Part shown: piece after piece, positions 1 through 6,657 of the stretch | Numbering within the stretch: position 1 is the stretch's first letter | How the letters are laid out: each line of letters starts with the position of its first letter | DNA from: Pseudomonadota bacterium | Lineage (GTDB): Bacteria > Pseudomonadota > Alphaproteobacteria > Rhizobiales > Xanthobacteraceae | DNA: 6,930 nt | Assembly (NCBI GenBank): GCA_023433965.1 | Contig: JAEYTQ010000059.1 | Location: 1 to 6,930 of the forward strand | Reading direction: 5' to 3' | Made by a program: the position numbers and the translations under genes | Notes under the pieces: model-generated | The model's database searches: none | What the model saw: the letters and a program-made list of their open reading frames with translations, nothing else | What the model was told of the DNA's origin: nothing

Positions 1-790
<790 letters not shown>

Positions 791-815
791 AAGGGTGGGT
801 AGGCCGGATTCCGAC

Positions 816-845
816 ACGCTCGCTAACACCTCGTTAGCGATGCGT
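816..845. repeat. Inverted repeat (hairpin) between the small stress gene and the cyclase gene
   Basis: TCGCTAAC (820-827) and GTTAGCGA (833-840) form a perfect 8-bp inverted repeat around the 5-base loop ACCTC. Past a single bulged T (841) it can extend by four pairs (816-819 with 842-845). It lies 25 bases after the stop codon of the 71-residue gene, a natural place for a terminator, but no T-run follows on either strand. It could instead be an operator or a 3'-end stabilising stem. Confidence 0.5.
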
Positions 846-928
846 CGATTACGGTCTCCGTAGGACTACTGGAACCCGGTTAGATTGCCGCGGCCTTCAG
901 GAGTGATTTCAGAGTTCAATAATAGAAG

Positions 929-963
929 CGGCAGAGTTTCCGAACGATCGGAGAACTCTGCCG
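929..963 (+). promoter_or_regulatory. Long hairpin sequestering the Shine-Dalgarno of the diguanylate cyclase
   Basis: Left arm CGGCAGAGTT (929-938) pairs perfectly with AACTCTGCCG (954-963). After one bulged G (953), TCCGA (939-943) pairs with TCGGA (948-952), closing on the tetraloop ACGA (944-947). The result is 15 base pairs with one bulge, ending one base before the ATG at 965. The only good Shine-Dalgarno of the gene, GGAGA at 950-954, lies inside the right arm, and four of its five bases are paired. In mRNA this should strongly limit ribosome access unless something opens it (temperature, a protein, a small RNA or transcript processing). As DNA, the same dyad could be a repressor operator. 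No T-run follows, so it is not a typical terminator. Confidence 0.7.
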
Positions 964-964
964 T

Positions 965-2869
965 ATGCCCACTGCGACCCAAAAAGCCGGATTGAGCCGT
1001 CTGCCGCTGCGGGCGGCGGCGTTTGTCGTGCTGACCTGCGTGGTCATCCTCGGCGTCAGCGGCTGGCGCGAATGGGCAGCTCGGGATGCGGTGCTCAAGG
1101 GCGCCGAAACCGAGATGGCGAATGTCGCGCGTTCGCTCAAGCAACATGCGGAGGACAGTTTCGATCTGCTGGATTCGGGCGTCGTTGGTGTCGTCAGCCG
1201 GCTGGAGATCGACGGCACCGGGCCGGCCACGATCGCGAAGCTCGCCACCATCCTGGAAGCGCGCAAGAAGGCGATCGATCGCATTCACAGCCTTGCCATC
1301 GTGGACGATCGGGGCAATTGGCTGACCTCGCCCGGCACAATCGGATCGACCTTCAGCGACGATGCCTTCTTCCGTTACCACCGGCTCTCGCCGAAACGAG
1401 AGGCTCACGTCGGGCACCCCGTGAAGAGCCTGATCGACGGCGAATGGGTCGTTACCCTCTCCCGGCGCTTCAACAAGCCGGACGGCAGCTTCGGCGGCGT
1501 GGTGCTCGCGACCATCAGCGCCAACTATCTCTCGCATTTCTACGAGCAGTTCGAGATCGGCCGCAACAGCTCCGTCGCACTGACGCATGGCGATGGCATC
1601 ATCATTGCGCGCAATCCCGGCAACGACAAATTTGTCGGACACAGCGTTGCCGACACCGCGCTCTTCCGTGACGCCAGCCTGCAGCGGTCGAGCGGCGCCT
1701 ATCATTTTCAATCGCCGCTGGATGGTGCCGAGCGCGTCAGCTTCTTCTGGCGCAGCAGCCGTTATCCGCTCCTCCTCGTGGCCACGCTGGACAAGGAGGA
1801 ACTGCTCGCGCCCTGGCGCGCCGATGCAATCTCGCGCATGCTCTACGTCGTCGCGCTGGTGATGCTGATTGCGGTCATCGGCGGTGTGCTGGTGCGGCAG
1901 TTGCAGCGGGGCCAGCGCATGGCCGTCGCGCTGGCCGAGACGGAGGCGCATTTCCGCCTGCTCGCCGAAGGCTCGAGCGACATGGTCACGCGCATCGGGC
2001 TCGACGAGCGAATGCGCTACGTCTCGCCTTCTTCGGTGCGTGTCGTCGGCTGGCGACCCAATCAGCTGATCGGCACGCCGGCCCTTGCGGGCGTCAACCC
2101 GGCCGATCTGCCGGAGGTCCAGGCGATCGTCGGCGCCTTGAAGCGTGGCGAGAGGGAAGAGGCGCGTCTCACCTACCGCAACGTGCACCGGCAGCACGGC
2201 GAAGTCTGGCTCGAATCGACCATGCGGGTGACGCGCAAGGGCAATGGCAACGTCGATGGCGTGGTGGCGATCACGCGCGACATCACCGAGCAGAAGAGGC
2301 TGGAAACCAGGCTGGAGACGCTTGCGATCGAGGACAGCCTCACCGGCCTCGCCAATCGCCGCCGCTTCGACGAGCGTCTGAAGGAGGAATGGGCCCGCGC
2401 CTATCGCGACCGCTCCAGCCTCGCATTGCTGATGATCGACGTCGACCATTTCAAGGCCTACAACGACGAATACGGCCATCCCGCCGGCGATGCCTGCCTG
2501 CGCCTGGTCGCAAAGATCATTGCGGCCGAGACGCAGCGCGCCGGCGATGTGGCGGCGCGCTACGGCGGCGAGGAATTCGCCATGCTGCTGCCGAACACCG
2601 ACGCTGCCGGATGCGCCCGGGTCGGCGAGCGGATCCGCAACGCCATTCACGAGGCCGGCCTCGTTCACCACAGCAATCCGGTGGCCGGATGCGTCACCGC
2701 CTCGATCGGCGGCGCCGCCTGCCGGCCGGCGCTGGAGCGCACGGCGGGTGTGGCCTCGCTGGTCGAAGCTGCCGACCAGGCGCTCTACGCCGCCAAGGAG
2801 GCCGGCCGCAACCGGTTGGTGATGGCGGGCCAGATCGTCGACCTCATGCTCGAGGCGTCCGGCCAGTAA
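965..2869 (+). CDS. Membrane diguanylate cyclase: Cache-like sensor, PAS and GGDEF
   Basis: This 634-residue protein should make c-di-GMP from two GTP. Order: TM1 (about 17-33), a periplasmic region (about 34-290) that reads like the double-PDC/Cache sensors common before GGDEF domains, TM2 (about 292-310), a PAS domain (about 327-445, ending in TRDITEQKRLE), then GGDEF (about 455-620, opening with DSLTGLANRRR). The catalytic motif is GGEEF (534-538). The metal and substrate residues of MIDVDHFKAYNDEYGH (490-505) are present, with the allosteric I-site RAGD (525-528) exactly five residues before GGEEF. It therefore looks active and product-inhibited. No EAL or HD-GYP domain is present. ATG 965 is chosen because it directly precedes the positively charged region before TM1, with GGAGA 10 bases upstream. 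That site is buried in a leader hairpin. It ends 4 bases from the convergent slyX gene. The ligand sensed is unknown. Confidence 0.93.
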   Translation: MPTATQKAGLSRLPLRAAAFVVLTCVVILGVSGWREWAARDAVLKGAETEMANVARSLKQHAEDSFDLLDSGVVGVVSRLEIDGTGPATIAKLATILEARKKAIDRIHSLAIVDDRGNWLTSPGTIGSTFSDDAFFRYHRLSPKREAHVGHPVKSLIDGEWVVTLSRRFNKPDGSFGGVVLATISANYLSHFYEQFEIGRNSSVALTHGDGIIIARNPGNDKFVGHSVADTALFRDASLQRSSGAYHFQSPLDGAERVSFFWRSSRYPLLLVATLDKEELLAPWRADAISRMLYVVALVMLIAVIGGVLVRQLQRGQRMAVALAETEAHFRLLAEGSSDMVTRIGLDERMRYVSPSSVRVVGWRPNQLIGTPALAGVNPADLPEVQAIVGALKRGEREEARLTYRNVHRQHGEVWLESTMRVTRKGNGNVDGVVAITRDITEQKRLETRLETLAIEDSLTGLANRRRFDERLKEEWARAYRDRSSLALLMIDVDHFKAYNDEYGHPAGDACLRLVAKIIAAETQRAGDVAARYGGEEFAMLLPNTDAAGCARVGERIRNAIHEAGLVHHSNPVAGCVTASIGGAACRPALERTAGVASLVEAADQALYAAKEAGRNRLVMAGQIVDLMLEASGQ

Positions 2870-2873
2870 TCCG

Positions 2874-3092
2874 TCAATAGTGCGGCGGAGGCTCGTTGGC
2901 TGGCCCCGGCGCATTGGCCTCGGCCTCCTGGAGCCGCTCGTTCAGCTGTGCGACCTGCCGCGTCAGCGTGTCGATCTGCTTCCACTGCGCGGTGATGGTC
3001 TGGTTCAACGTCTCGATCGTGTCGTCCTGGTAGGCGAGGCGCGTCTCAAGCGTGTCGATGCGCTCGCTCAGCGCCTTGATCTCATTCGTCAC
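2874..3092 (-). CDS. slyX: SlyX family coiled-coil protein
   Basis: This 72-residue protein is nearly all heptad-like helix ([20 protein letters not shown], then [19 protein letters not shown]), with a proline-rich tail ending EPPPHY. That arrangement and the terminal PPHY are typical of SlyX, a small conserved protein of unknown biochemical role. It presumably forms coiled-coil oligomers in the cytoplasm. The start is GTG at 3092-3090 (GTG ACG AAT GAG), which overlaps the last 11 bases of trhO. GGGGAA lies just upstream, inside trhO. The frame is open further upstream, but that region is trhO coding sequence. Translation is probably coupled to trhO termination. No terminator is visible between its stop and the convergent cyclase gene. 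Confidence 0.9.
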   Translation of the reverse strand: MTNEIKALSERIDTLETRLAYQDDTIETLNQTITAQWKQIDTLTRQVAQLNERLQEAEANAPGPANEPPPHY

Positions 3093-3873
3093 GGACGTTC
3101 CCCAATTTCCGTTCAGGCAAGCCAAGTTCTCGCAGACCATGGCCGAGGGCCACGCGCTCGTCGAAGACGAAGCATTCCCCGCGCCAGCGGCTCTCCGCCT
3201 CCGGCACCTCCTCGAGATATTTGAGGATGCCGCCCTTGAGGTGATAGACCTCGGTAAAGCCGCGCGCGAGCAGATGCGCGCTCGCTTTTTCGCAGCGGAT
3301 GCCGCCGGTGCAGAACATCGCGATCCTGCGGTGCCTGGCCGGATCGAGGCTTGCTGCGGCAAAGTCCTTGAACTGGCCGAAGCTCCCGATGCCGGGGTCG
3401 ACCGCGCCCTCGAACGTCCCCATCGCCACCTCGAACGCGTTGCGGGTGTCGAGCAGCAGCGTGCCGGGCGCGGAGATCAGCGCGTTCCAGTCGCTTGCAT
3501 CGACGTAGGTACCGACCCGGCTGGTCGGATCGGCAGCGGCATCGCCGAGCGTGACGATCTCCTTCTTCAGCCGCACCTTCAGCCGTCCGAACGGCATCGC
3601 CTCGGCGGTCGAGAATTTCAGTTCGAGATTGTCGAGCCTGCCGCCGAACATGTCGCCGCGTGCGAGCTCGTGGGCGAGGGCATCGATTGCCTCCGGCACT
3701 CCGGCGACCGTGCCGTTGATGCCCTCCTGCGCCAGCAACACACTGCCCTTCAGTCCCAGGCCGGCGCAGAACGCGCGCAGCGGCTCGCGCAGCTCGCGGT
3801 AATCGGGGAGGGCGACGAATTGATAGAAGGCCGCGACCTTGGTGACCGAACTCGGATCAGGCATGGCGGCCAT
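3082..3873 (-). CDS. trhO: tRNA uridine(34) hydroxylase TrhO (YceA family, rhodanese domain)
   Basis: TrhO performs the oxygen-dependent hydroxylation of U34 in tRNAs to 5-hydroxyuridine, the precursor of the wobble modifications cmo5U and mo5U. The 263 residues carry the family's N-terminal domain ([30 protein letters not shown] at about 43-58) and a rhodanese domain with [19 protein letters not shown] (about 140-158). The catalytic loop is [14 protein letters not shown], with Cys188 and Cys194, followed by [15 protein letters not shown]. The region after the rhodanese domain is short ([17 protein letters not shown]) and lacks the long C-terminal extension of some homologues. Two starts are possible: ATG 3873-3871, or ATG 3864-3862 three codons later. 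GGAGGG (3893-3888) is rather far from both. It is first in a two-gene unit with slyX and divergent from the GGT-like gene. Confidence 0.94.
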   Translation of the reverse strand: MAAMPDPSSVTKVAAFYQFVALPDYRELREPLRAFCAGLGLKGSVLLAQEGINGTVAGVPEAIDALAHELARGDMFGGRLDNLELKFSTAEAMPFGRLKVRLKKEIVTLGDAAADPTSRVGTYVDASDWNALISAPGTLLLDTRNAFEVAMGTFEGAVDPGIGSFGQFKDFAAASLDPARHRRIAMFCTGGIRCEKASAHLLARGFTEVYHLKGGILKYLEEVPEAESRWRGECFVFDERVALGHGLRELGLPERKLGNVRDE

Positions 3874-4058
3874 TTAGCAGGCGGCGGCCCTCCGGAAAAC
3901 CCGCACGGTGTCTCAACGTCGAAGGTCCATACGTTCAGCGGATGGCAGCCATTTTCCTGGTATGCCAGCATTGCCCCGGCGGGCGGGAATGTGTCATGTA
4001 GAGCCGGTTTTTCCGAGATGGCGCCCCTGCGCCGACGCCCAAGAGAGCAAGACATTCG

Positions 4059-5645
4059 ATGAGAAGCTTCCATTTCCCCGGCAGGTCCACGGTCCACGCC
4101 ACCAACGCGATGGTGGCGACCTCGCATCCGCAGGCCTCGCTCGCCGCGATCGAGGTGCTGCGCGAAGGCGGCACCGCGGTGGACGCGGCGGTCGCCGGCT
4201 CCGCCCTGCTCGGGGTGATCGAGCCGCAATCGACCGGCATCGGCGGCGATTGCTTTGCGCTGATCCAGCCGCGCGGCGAGGGCAAGATCATCGCCTATAA
4301 CGGCTCCGGCCGGGCGCCGAAGGCGGCCAATGCCGACTGGTATCTCGAGCGCAAGATAAATTCCGTGCCGCTCACGTCGGCGCACGCGGTCTCGATCCCC
4401 GGCGTGATCGACGCCTTCGCCACTGTCTTGCGTGATCACGGCAAGTTCGGTTTCGACCGGCTGCTCCAGCCTGCGATCAAGGCGGCCGAGGAAGGCTATG
4501 TCGTCGCTCCTCGCATCGCCTTCGACTGGAAGAACCAGTTCGAGAAGCTGAAGGCCGGCACCAACACGGTGCGCTACCTGCTGCCGGGCGGCAAGCCGCC
4601 GGTGGCCGGCGACGTCATCCGTCAGGCCGAGCTCGGCAAGACGCTGCGCGCGATCGCCAAGGACGGCCGCGACGCCTTCTACAAGGGCGAGATTGCGGAA
4701 GACATGGTCGAGACGCTGCGCGGCATCGGCGGCCTGCACACGCTCGACGATTTCGCCGCGCACTCCACCGAGGTGACGACGCCGATCGGTACCATGTACA
4801 AGGGCTATGACGTCTGGCAGTGCCCGCCGAACGGACCGGGCCTCACCATGCTGCTGATGCTCAACATCCTGTCGCGGTTCGACTTGACGAAATATGCGCC
4901 GCTCAGCGTCGAGCGCTTCCATCTCGAGGCGGAAGCCGCGCGCATCGCCTACATGCATCGCGAGGTGCATGTCGCCGATCCCGAGCACATGCAGATCGAA
5001 GTCGCAAAGATCCTCGCCAAGGAGTTCTGCGACGAGCACATCGCCAAGATCCGCATGGACGGCATGCTCGATCTGCCGAATGTCGCCCCGCCCATGAATC
5101 CGTCGACGATCTACATCACCGTCGTCGACAAGGACCGCAATGTCTGCTCGTTCATCAATTCGATCGCGCATTCCTTCGGCTCCGCGATCGTCTCCAACAA
5201 GACCGGCGTCTTGTTCCAGAACCGCGCGGGCGGCTTCCGCATCCAGCCGGGACACCCCAACTGCATCGCCGGCGGCAAGCGTCCTCTGCACACCATCATG
5301 CCGAGCTTGCTCACCAAGGGCGGCCGCTCGGTGATGCCGTTCGCGGTGATGGGCGGTCAGTACCAGCCGGTCGGCCAGACCCGTGTGCTGACCAACATTC
5401 TCGACTATGGCTGCGACGTGCAGGAGGCGATCGATATGCCGCGCGGTCTGCACTACGAAGGCCAATATCAACTCGAGGACAGCGTGCCGGCAACCATCGT
5501 CGATGGTCTGAAGAAGCTAGGCCACAAGACCACCAGCGTGGTCAGCCCCCTCGGCGGCGCCCAGGCGATCTGGATCGATTGGGACAAGGGCACGCTCACC
5601 GGCGGCTCCGATCCGCGCAAGGACGGCTGCGCGCTCGGCTATTGA
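4059..5645 (+). CDS. Cytoplasmic gamma-glutamyltranspeptidase-like Ntn-hydrolase
   Basis: This 528-residue protein covers the whole GGT fold. The large-subunit part has AMVATSHPQASLAAIEVLR, GGTAVDAAVA, STGIGGDCFAL (about 66-76) and PPNGPGLTMLLMLNIL. The expected autocleavage point is before Thr350 in NPSTIYITVVDKDRN, giving chains of about 349 and 179 residues. The small-subunit part has SFGSAIVSNKTGVLFQNR, PGHPNCIAGGKRPLHT and AVMGGQYQPVGQTRVL. There is no signal peptide, unlike classical periplasmic GGT. The usual TTHYS and GSPGGS motifs are replaced by TIYIT and MGGQYQPVG. This resembles the YwrD/HpxW (oxamate amidohydrolase) branch more than true glutathione GGT, so the substrate is uncertain and could be a gamma-glutamyl compound or a small amide. 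The start is ATG 4059, with only a weak AGAG upstream. ATG 4110 would cut into conserved sequence. It is monocistronic and ends at a hairpin terminator. Confidence 0.88.
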   Translation: MRSFHFPGRSTVHATNAMVATSHPQASLAAIEVLREGGTAVDAAVAGSALLGVIEPQSTGIGGDCFALIQPRGEGKIIAYNGSGRAPKAANADWYLERKINSVPLTSAHAVSIPGVIDAFATVLRDHGKFGFDRLLQPAIKAAEEGYVVAPRIAFDWKNQFEKLKAGTNTVRYLLPGGKPPVAGDVIRQAELGKTLRAIAKDGRDAFYKGEIAEDMVETLRGIGGLHTLDDFAAHSTEVTTPIGTMYKGYDVWQCPPNGPGLTMLLMLNILSRFDLTKYAPLSVERFHLEAEAARIAYMHREVHVADPEHMQIEVAKILAKEFCDEHIAKIRMDGMLDLPNVAPPMNPSTIYITVVDKDRNVCSFINSIAHSFGSAIVSNKTGVLFQNRAGGFRIQPGHPNCIAGGKRPLHTIMPSLLTKGGRSVMPFAVMGGQYQPVGQTRVLTNILDYGCDVQEAIDMPRGLHYEGQYQLEDSVPATIVDGLKKLGHKTTSVVSPLGGAQAIWIDWDKGTLTGGSDPRKDGCALGY

Positions 5646-5680
5646 TAGCCGCGGCGTTCCCCGCGAGCTAAGGACAAGTT

Positions 5681-5723
5681 GATGAGGGCGGCGCGGCATT
5701 TTCTGCGCCGCCCTTATCTCATC
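5681..5723 (+). terminator. Hairpin terminator after the GGT-like gene
   Basis: GGGCGGCGC (5686-5694) pairs with GCGCCGCCC (5705-5713), a 9-bp all-GC stem with a 10-base loop. It is followed by TTATCTC, a poor T-tract. Outer segments GATGA (5681-5685) and TCATC (5719-5723) can add a second short helix. It lies about 40 bases after the stop codon at 5643-5645. Position and stem strength support termination; the weak T-tract lowers certainty. Confidence 0.65.
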
Positions 5724-5786
5724 CGGGGGGTGGAAACGGCGGCGGCGTTGGGCTAGACACCTCCCGCCTCGAATGGAAGGTGTCCC

Positions 5787-6251
5787 ATGCAGCGTTTCCA
5801 ACGCATGCTCTCCGCTATCATGTCGGCCCTCGCGATCACCGTGATCGCTGGCGTGCCCGGTTTCGTTTCCACCACGGCCTCGGCCCAGACCGCAGGAAAG
5901 ACCATGACCACAGCTTCTGGCTTGCAGATCATCGACTCCACCGTCGGCACCGGTGCCTCGCCGCAGCCCGGTCAGATCTGCGTGATGCACTATACCGGCT
6001 GGCTCTACGAGAACGGGCAGAAGGGGAAGAAATTCGATAGCTCCGTCGATCGCAAGGAGCCGTTCGAATTCCCGATCGGCAAGGGCCGCGTCATAGCAGG
6101 CTGGGACGAGGGCGTCGCCTCGATGAAGGTCGGCGGCAAGCGCACGCTGATCATTCCGCCGCAGCTCGGCTATGGCGCCCGCGGTGCCGGCGGCGTGATC
6201 CCGCCGAACGCCACGCTGATGTTCGACGTGGAACTGCTCGCGGTGAAGTGA
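5787..6251 (+). CDS. Exported FKBP-type peptidyl-prolyl cis-trans isomerase
   Basis: This 154-residue protein has an N-terminal signal peptide: basic start MQRFQR, hydrophobic core about 8-26, and a likely signal peptidase I site after ASA at 31-33. One FKBP domain (about 44-154) follows. It should catalyse proline cis-trans isomerisation during folding in the periplasm. The FKBP pocket is complete: HYTGWL (Tyr69), KFDSS (Phe83, Asp84), FEFPIG (Phe95), RVIAGWDEG (Val102, Ile103, Trp106), LGYGARG (Tyr129), GVIPPNATLMFDVELL (Ile138, Phe146). The length equals a signal peptide plus a minimal domain, with no dimerisation domain or insert, so it is not a FkpA, SlyD or trigger-factor type. The start is ATG 5787, with GGAAGG (5775-5780) six bases before it. 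It is monocistronic, with a strong terminator about 10 bases after the stop. Confidence 0.94.
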   Translation: MQRFQRMLSAIMSALAITVIAGVPGFVSTTASAQTAGKTMTTASGLQIIDSTVGTGASPQPGQICVMHYTGWLYENGQKGKKFDSSVDRKEPFEFPIGKGRVIAGWDEGVASMKVGGKRTLIIPPQLGYGARGAGGVIPPNATLMFDVELLAVK

Positions 6252-6261
6252 CGGCACAACA

Positions 6262-6289
6262 AAAAGACCGGCCTTGCGGCCGGTCTTTT
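6262..6289. terminator. Bidirectional rho-independent terminator shared by the FKBP and csbD-like genes
   Basis: AAAAGACCGGCC (6262-6273) and GGCCGGTCTTTT (6278-6289) form a perfect 12-bp inverted repeat with the loop TTGC. The GC stem is flanked by an A-run on one side and a T-run on the other, so it works as an intrinsic terminator in both directions. It sits between the 3' ends of two convergent genes, about 10 bases after the FKBP stop and 20 bases beyond the csbD-like stop. Confidence 0.92.
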
Positions 6290-6309
6290 CGCTTTCAGCT
6301 TCGCGCGCG

Positions 6310-6528
6310 TTACTCCGTCGCGCGGCGTGCCGCCGCGGCGGCGCGATCCATTGCATCCTTCGCGGCGTCCTTGGCATCGCCCATGGCCTGCTGGCCCTTG
6401 CCCTTTACTTCCCGGACCACGCCCTCGCCCTTCATGCGGTCGGATCCGGTGGCTTCACCGATGCCCTGCTTGGCCTTGCCGATGGCCTCGTTGGCGGTAC
6501 CCTTGATCTTGTCGGTCGTGCTGCCCAT
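6310..6528 (-). CDS. CsbD family small stress protein
   Basis: This 72-residue, strongly hydrophilic, Ala/Lys/Gly-rich protein reads [20 protein letters not shown], then [20 protein letters not shown] and an alanine-rich tail ending ARRATE. The repeated K-x-K-G and G-x-A-K pattern is that of the CsbD family. These are abundant small stress-induced proteins (B. subtilis CsbD is sigma-B controlled; E. coli YjbJ is a relative) of unknown molecular function. No signal peptide or membrane segment is present. The start is ATG 6528-6526, with AAGGAGAG (6540-6533) four bases upstream. An EcfG-type promoter at 6585-6561 explains its likely control, the alphaproteobacterial counterpart of sigma-B control in Bacillus. 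It is a single-gene unit between a shared terminator and the divergent cupin gene. Confidence 0.93.
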   Translation of the reverse strand: MGSTTDKIKGTANEAIGKAKQGIGEATGSDRMKGEGVVREVKGKGQQAMGDAKDAAKDAMDRAAAAARRATE

Positions 6529-6560
6529 GAAACTCTCCTTTTCATCTCGTTCGCAAAGAC

Positions 6561-6585
6561 AACGTCTTGCGGCTAGAAGGGTTCC
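6561..6585 (-). promoter_or_regulatory. EcfG-type general stress promoter of the csbD-like gene
   Basis: On the reverse strand GGAAC (6585-6581) and CGTT (6564-6561) are separated by exactly 16 bases, a full match to the EcfG consensus. Transcription would start near 6553, leaving a leader of about 25 bases that carries AAGGAGAG before the ATG at 6528. CsbD-family genes are classic general-stress targets, which adds biological support. Use by EcfG is inferred, not shown. Confidence 0.8.
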
Positions 6586-6657
6586 GATTTTGGCATGGCT
6601 CGCGCCTCCAGCTTTGGGCTAGGTTGCCGCGCACGGAACCAACAGAAAGCAAGTCCC

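Noticed and set aside
872..896. GGAAC upstream of the cyclase as an EcfG promoter
   Set aside because: No CGTT 16 or 17 bases downstream (reads GGCC/GCCT).
866..2914. A 682-codon open frame on the minus strand opposite the cyclase gene
   Set aside because: High-GC antisense shadow: Arg/His/Asp-rich composition without recognisable domains, fully overlapping a gene with intact catalytic motifs.
3987..4010. GGAAT followed by GGTT upstream of the GGT-like gene as a stress promoter
   Set aside because: Mismatched in both elements and with 15-base spacing; too weak.
3052..4062. A 336-codon open frame on the plus strand opposite trhO
   Set aside because: Antisense to trhO, whose catalytic CTGGIRC loop is clear; no motif of its own.
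3750..5471. A 573-codon open frame on the minus strand opposite the GGT-like gene
   Set aside because: Antisense shadow of a well-supported gene; low-complexity composition, no domain recognised, and it also runs into trhO in another frame.
5517..6377. A 286-codon open frame on the minus strand opposite the FKBP gene
   Set aside because: Crosses the strong bidirectional terminator and overlaps both FKBP and the csbD-like gene; shadow of GC-rich coding sequence.
6593..6607. TGGCATGGCTCGCGC as a sigma-54 -24/-12 promoter for the cupin gene
   Set aside because: The -12 element lacks the required TTGC; only the GG of the -24 side fits.
6580..6640. GGTTCCG...CGGAACC inverted repeat flanking the csbD-cupin intergenic region
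   Set aside because: Only 7 bp with 47 bases between arms, and one arm is explained by the EcfG -35 element.
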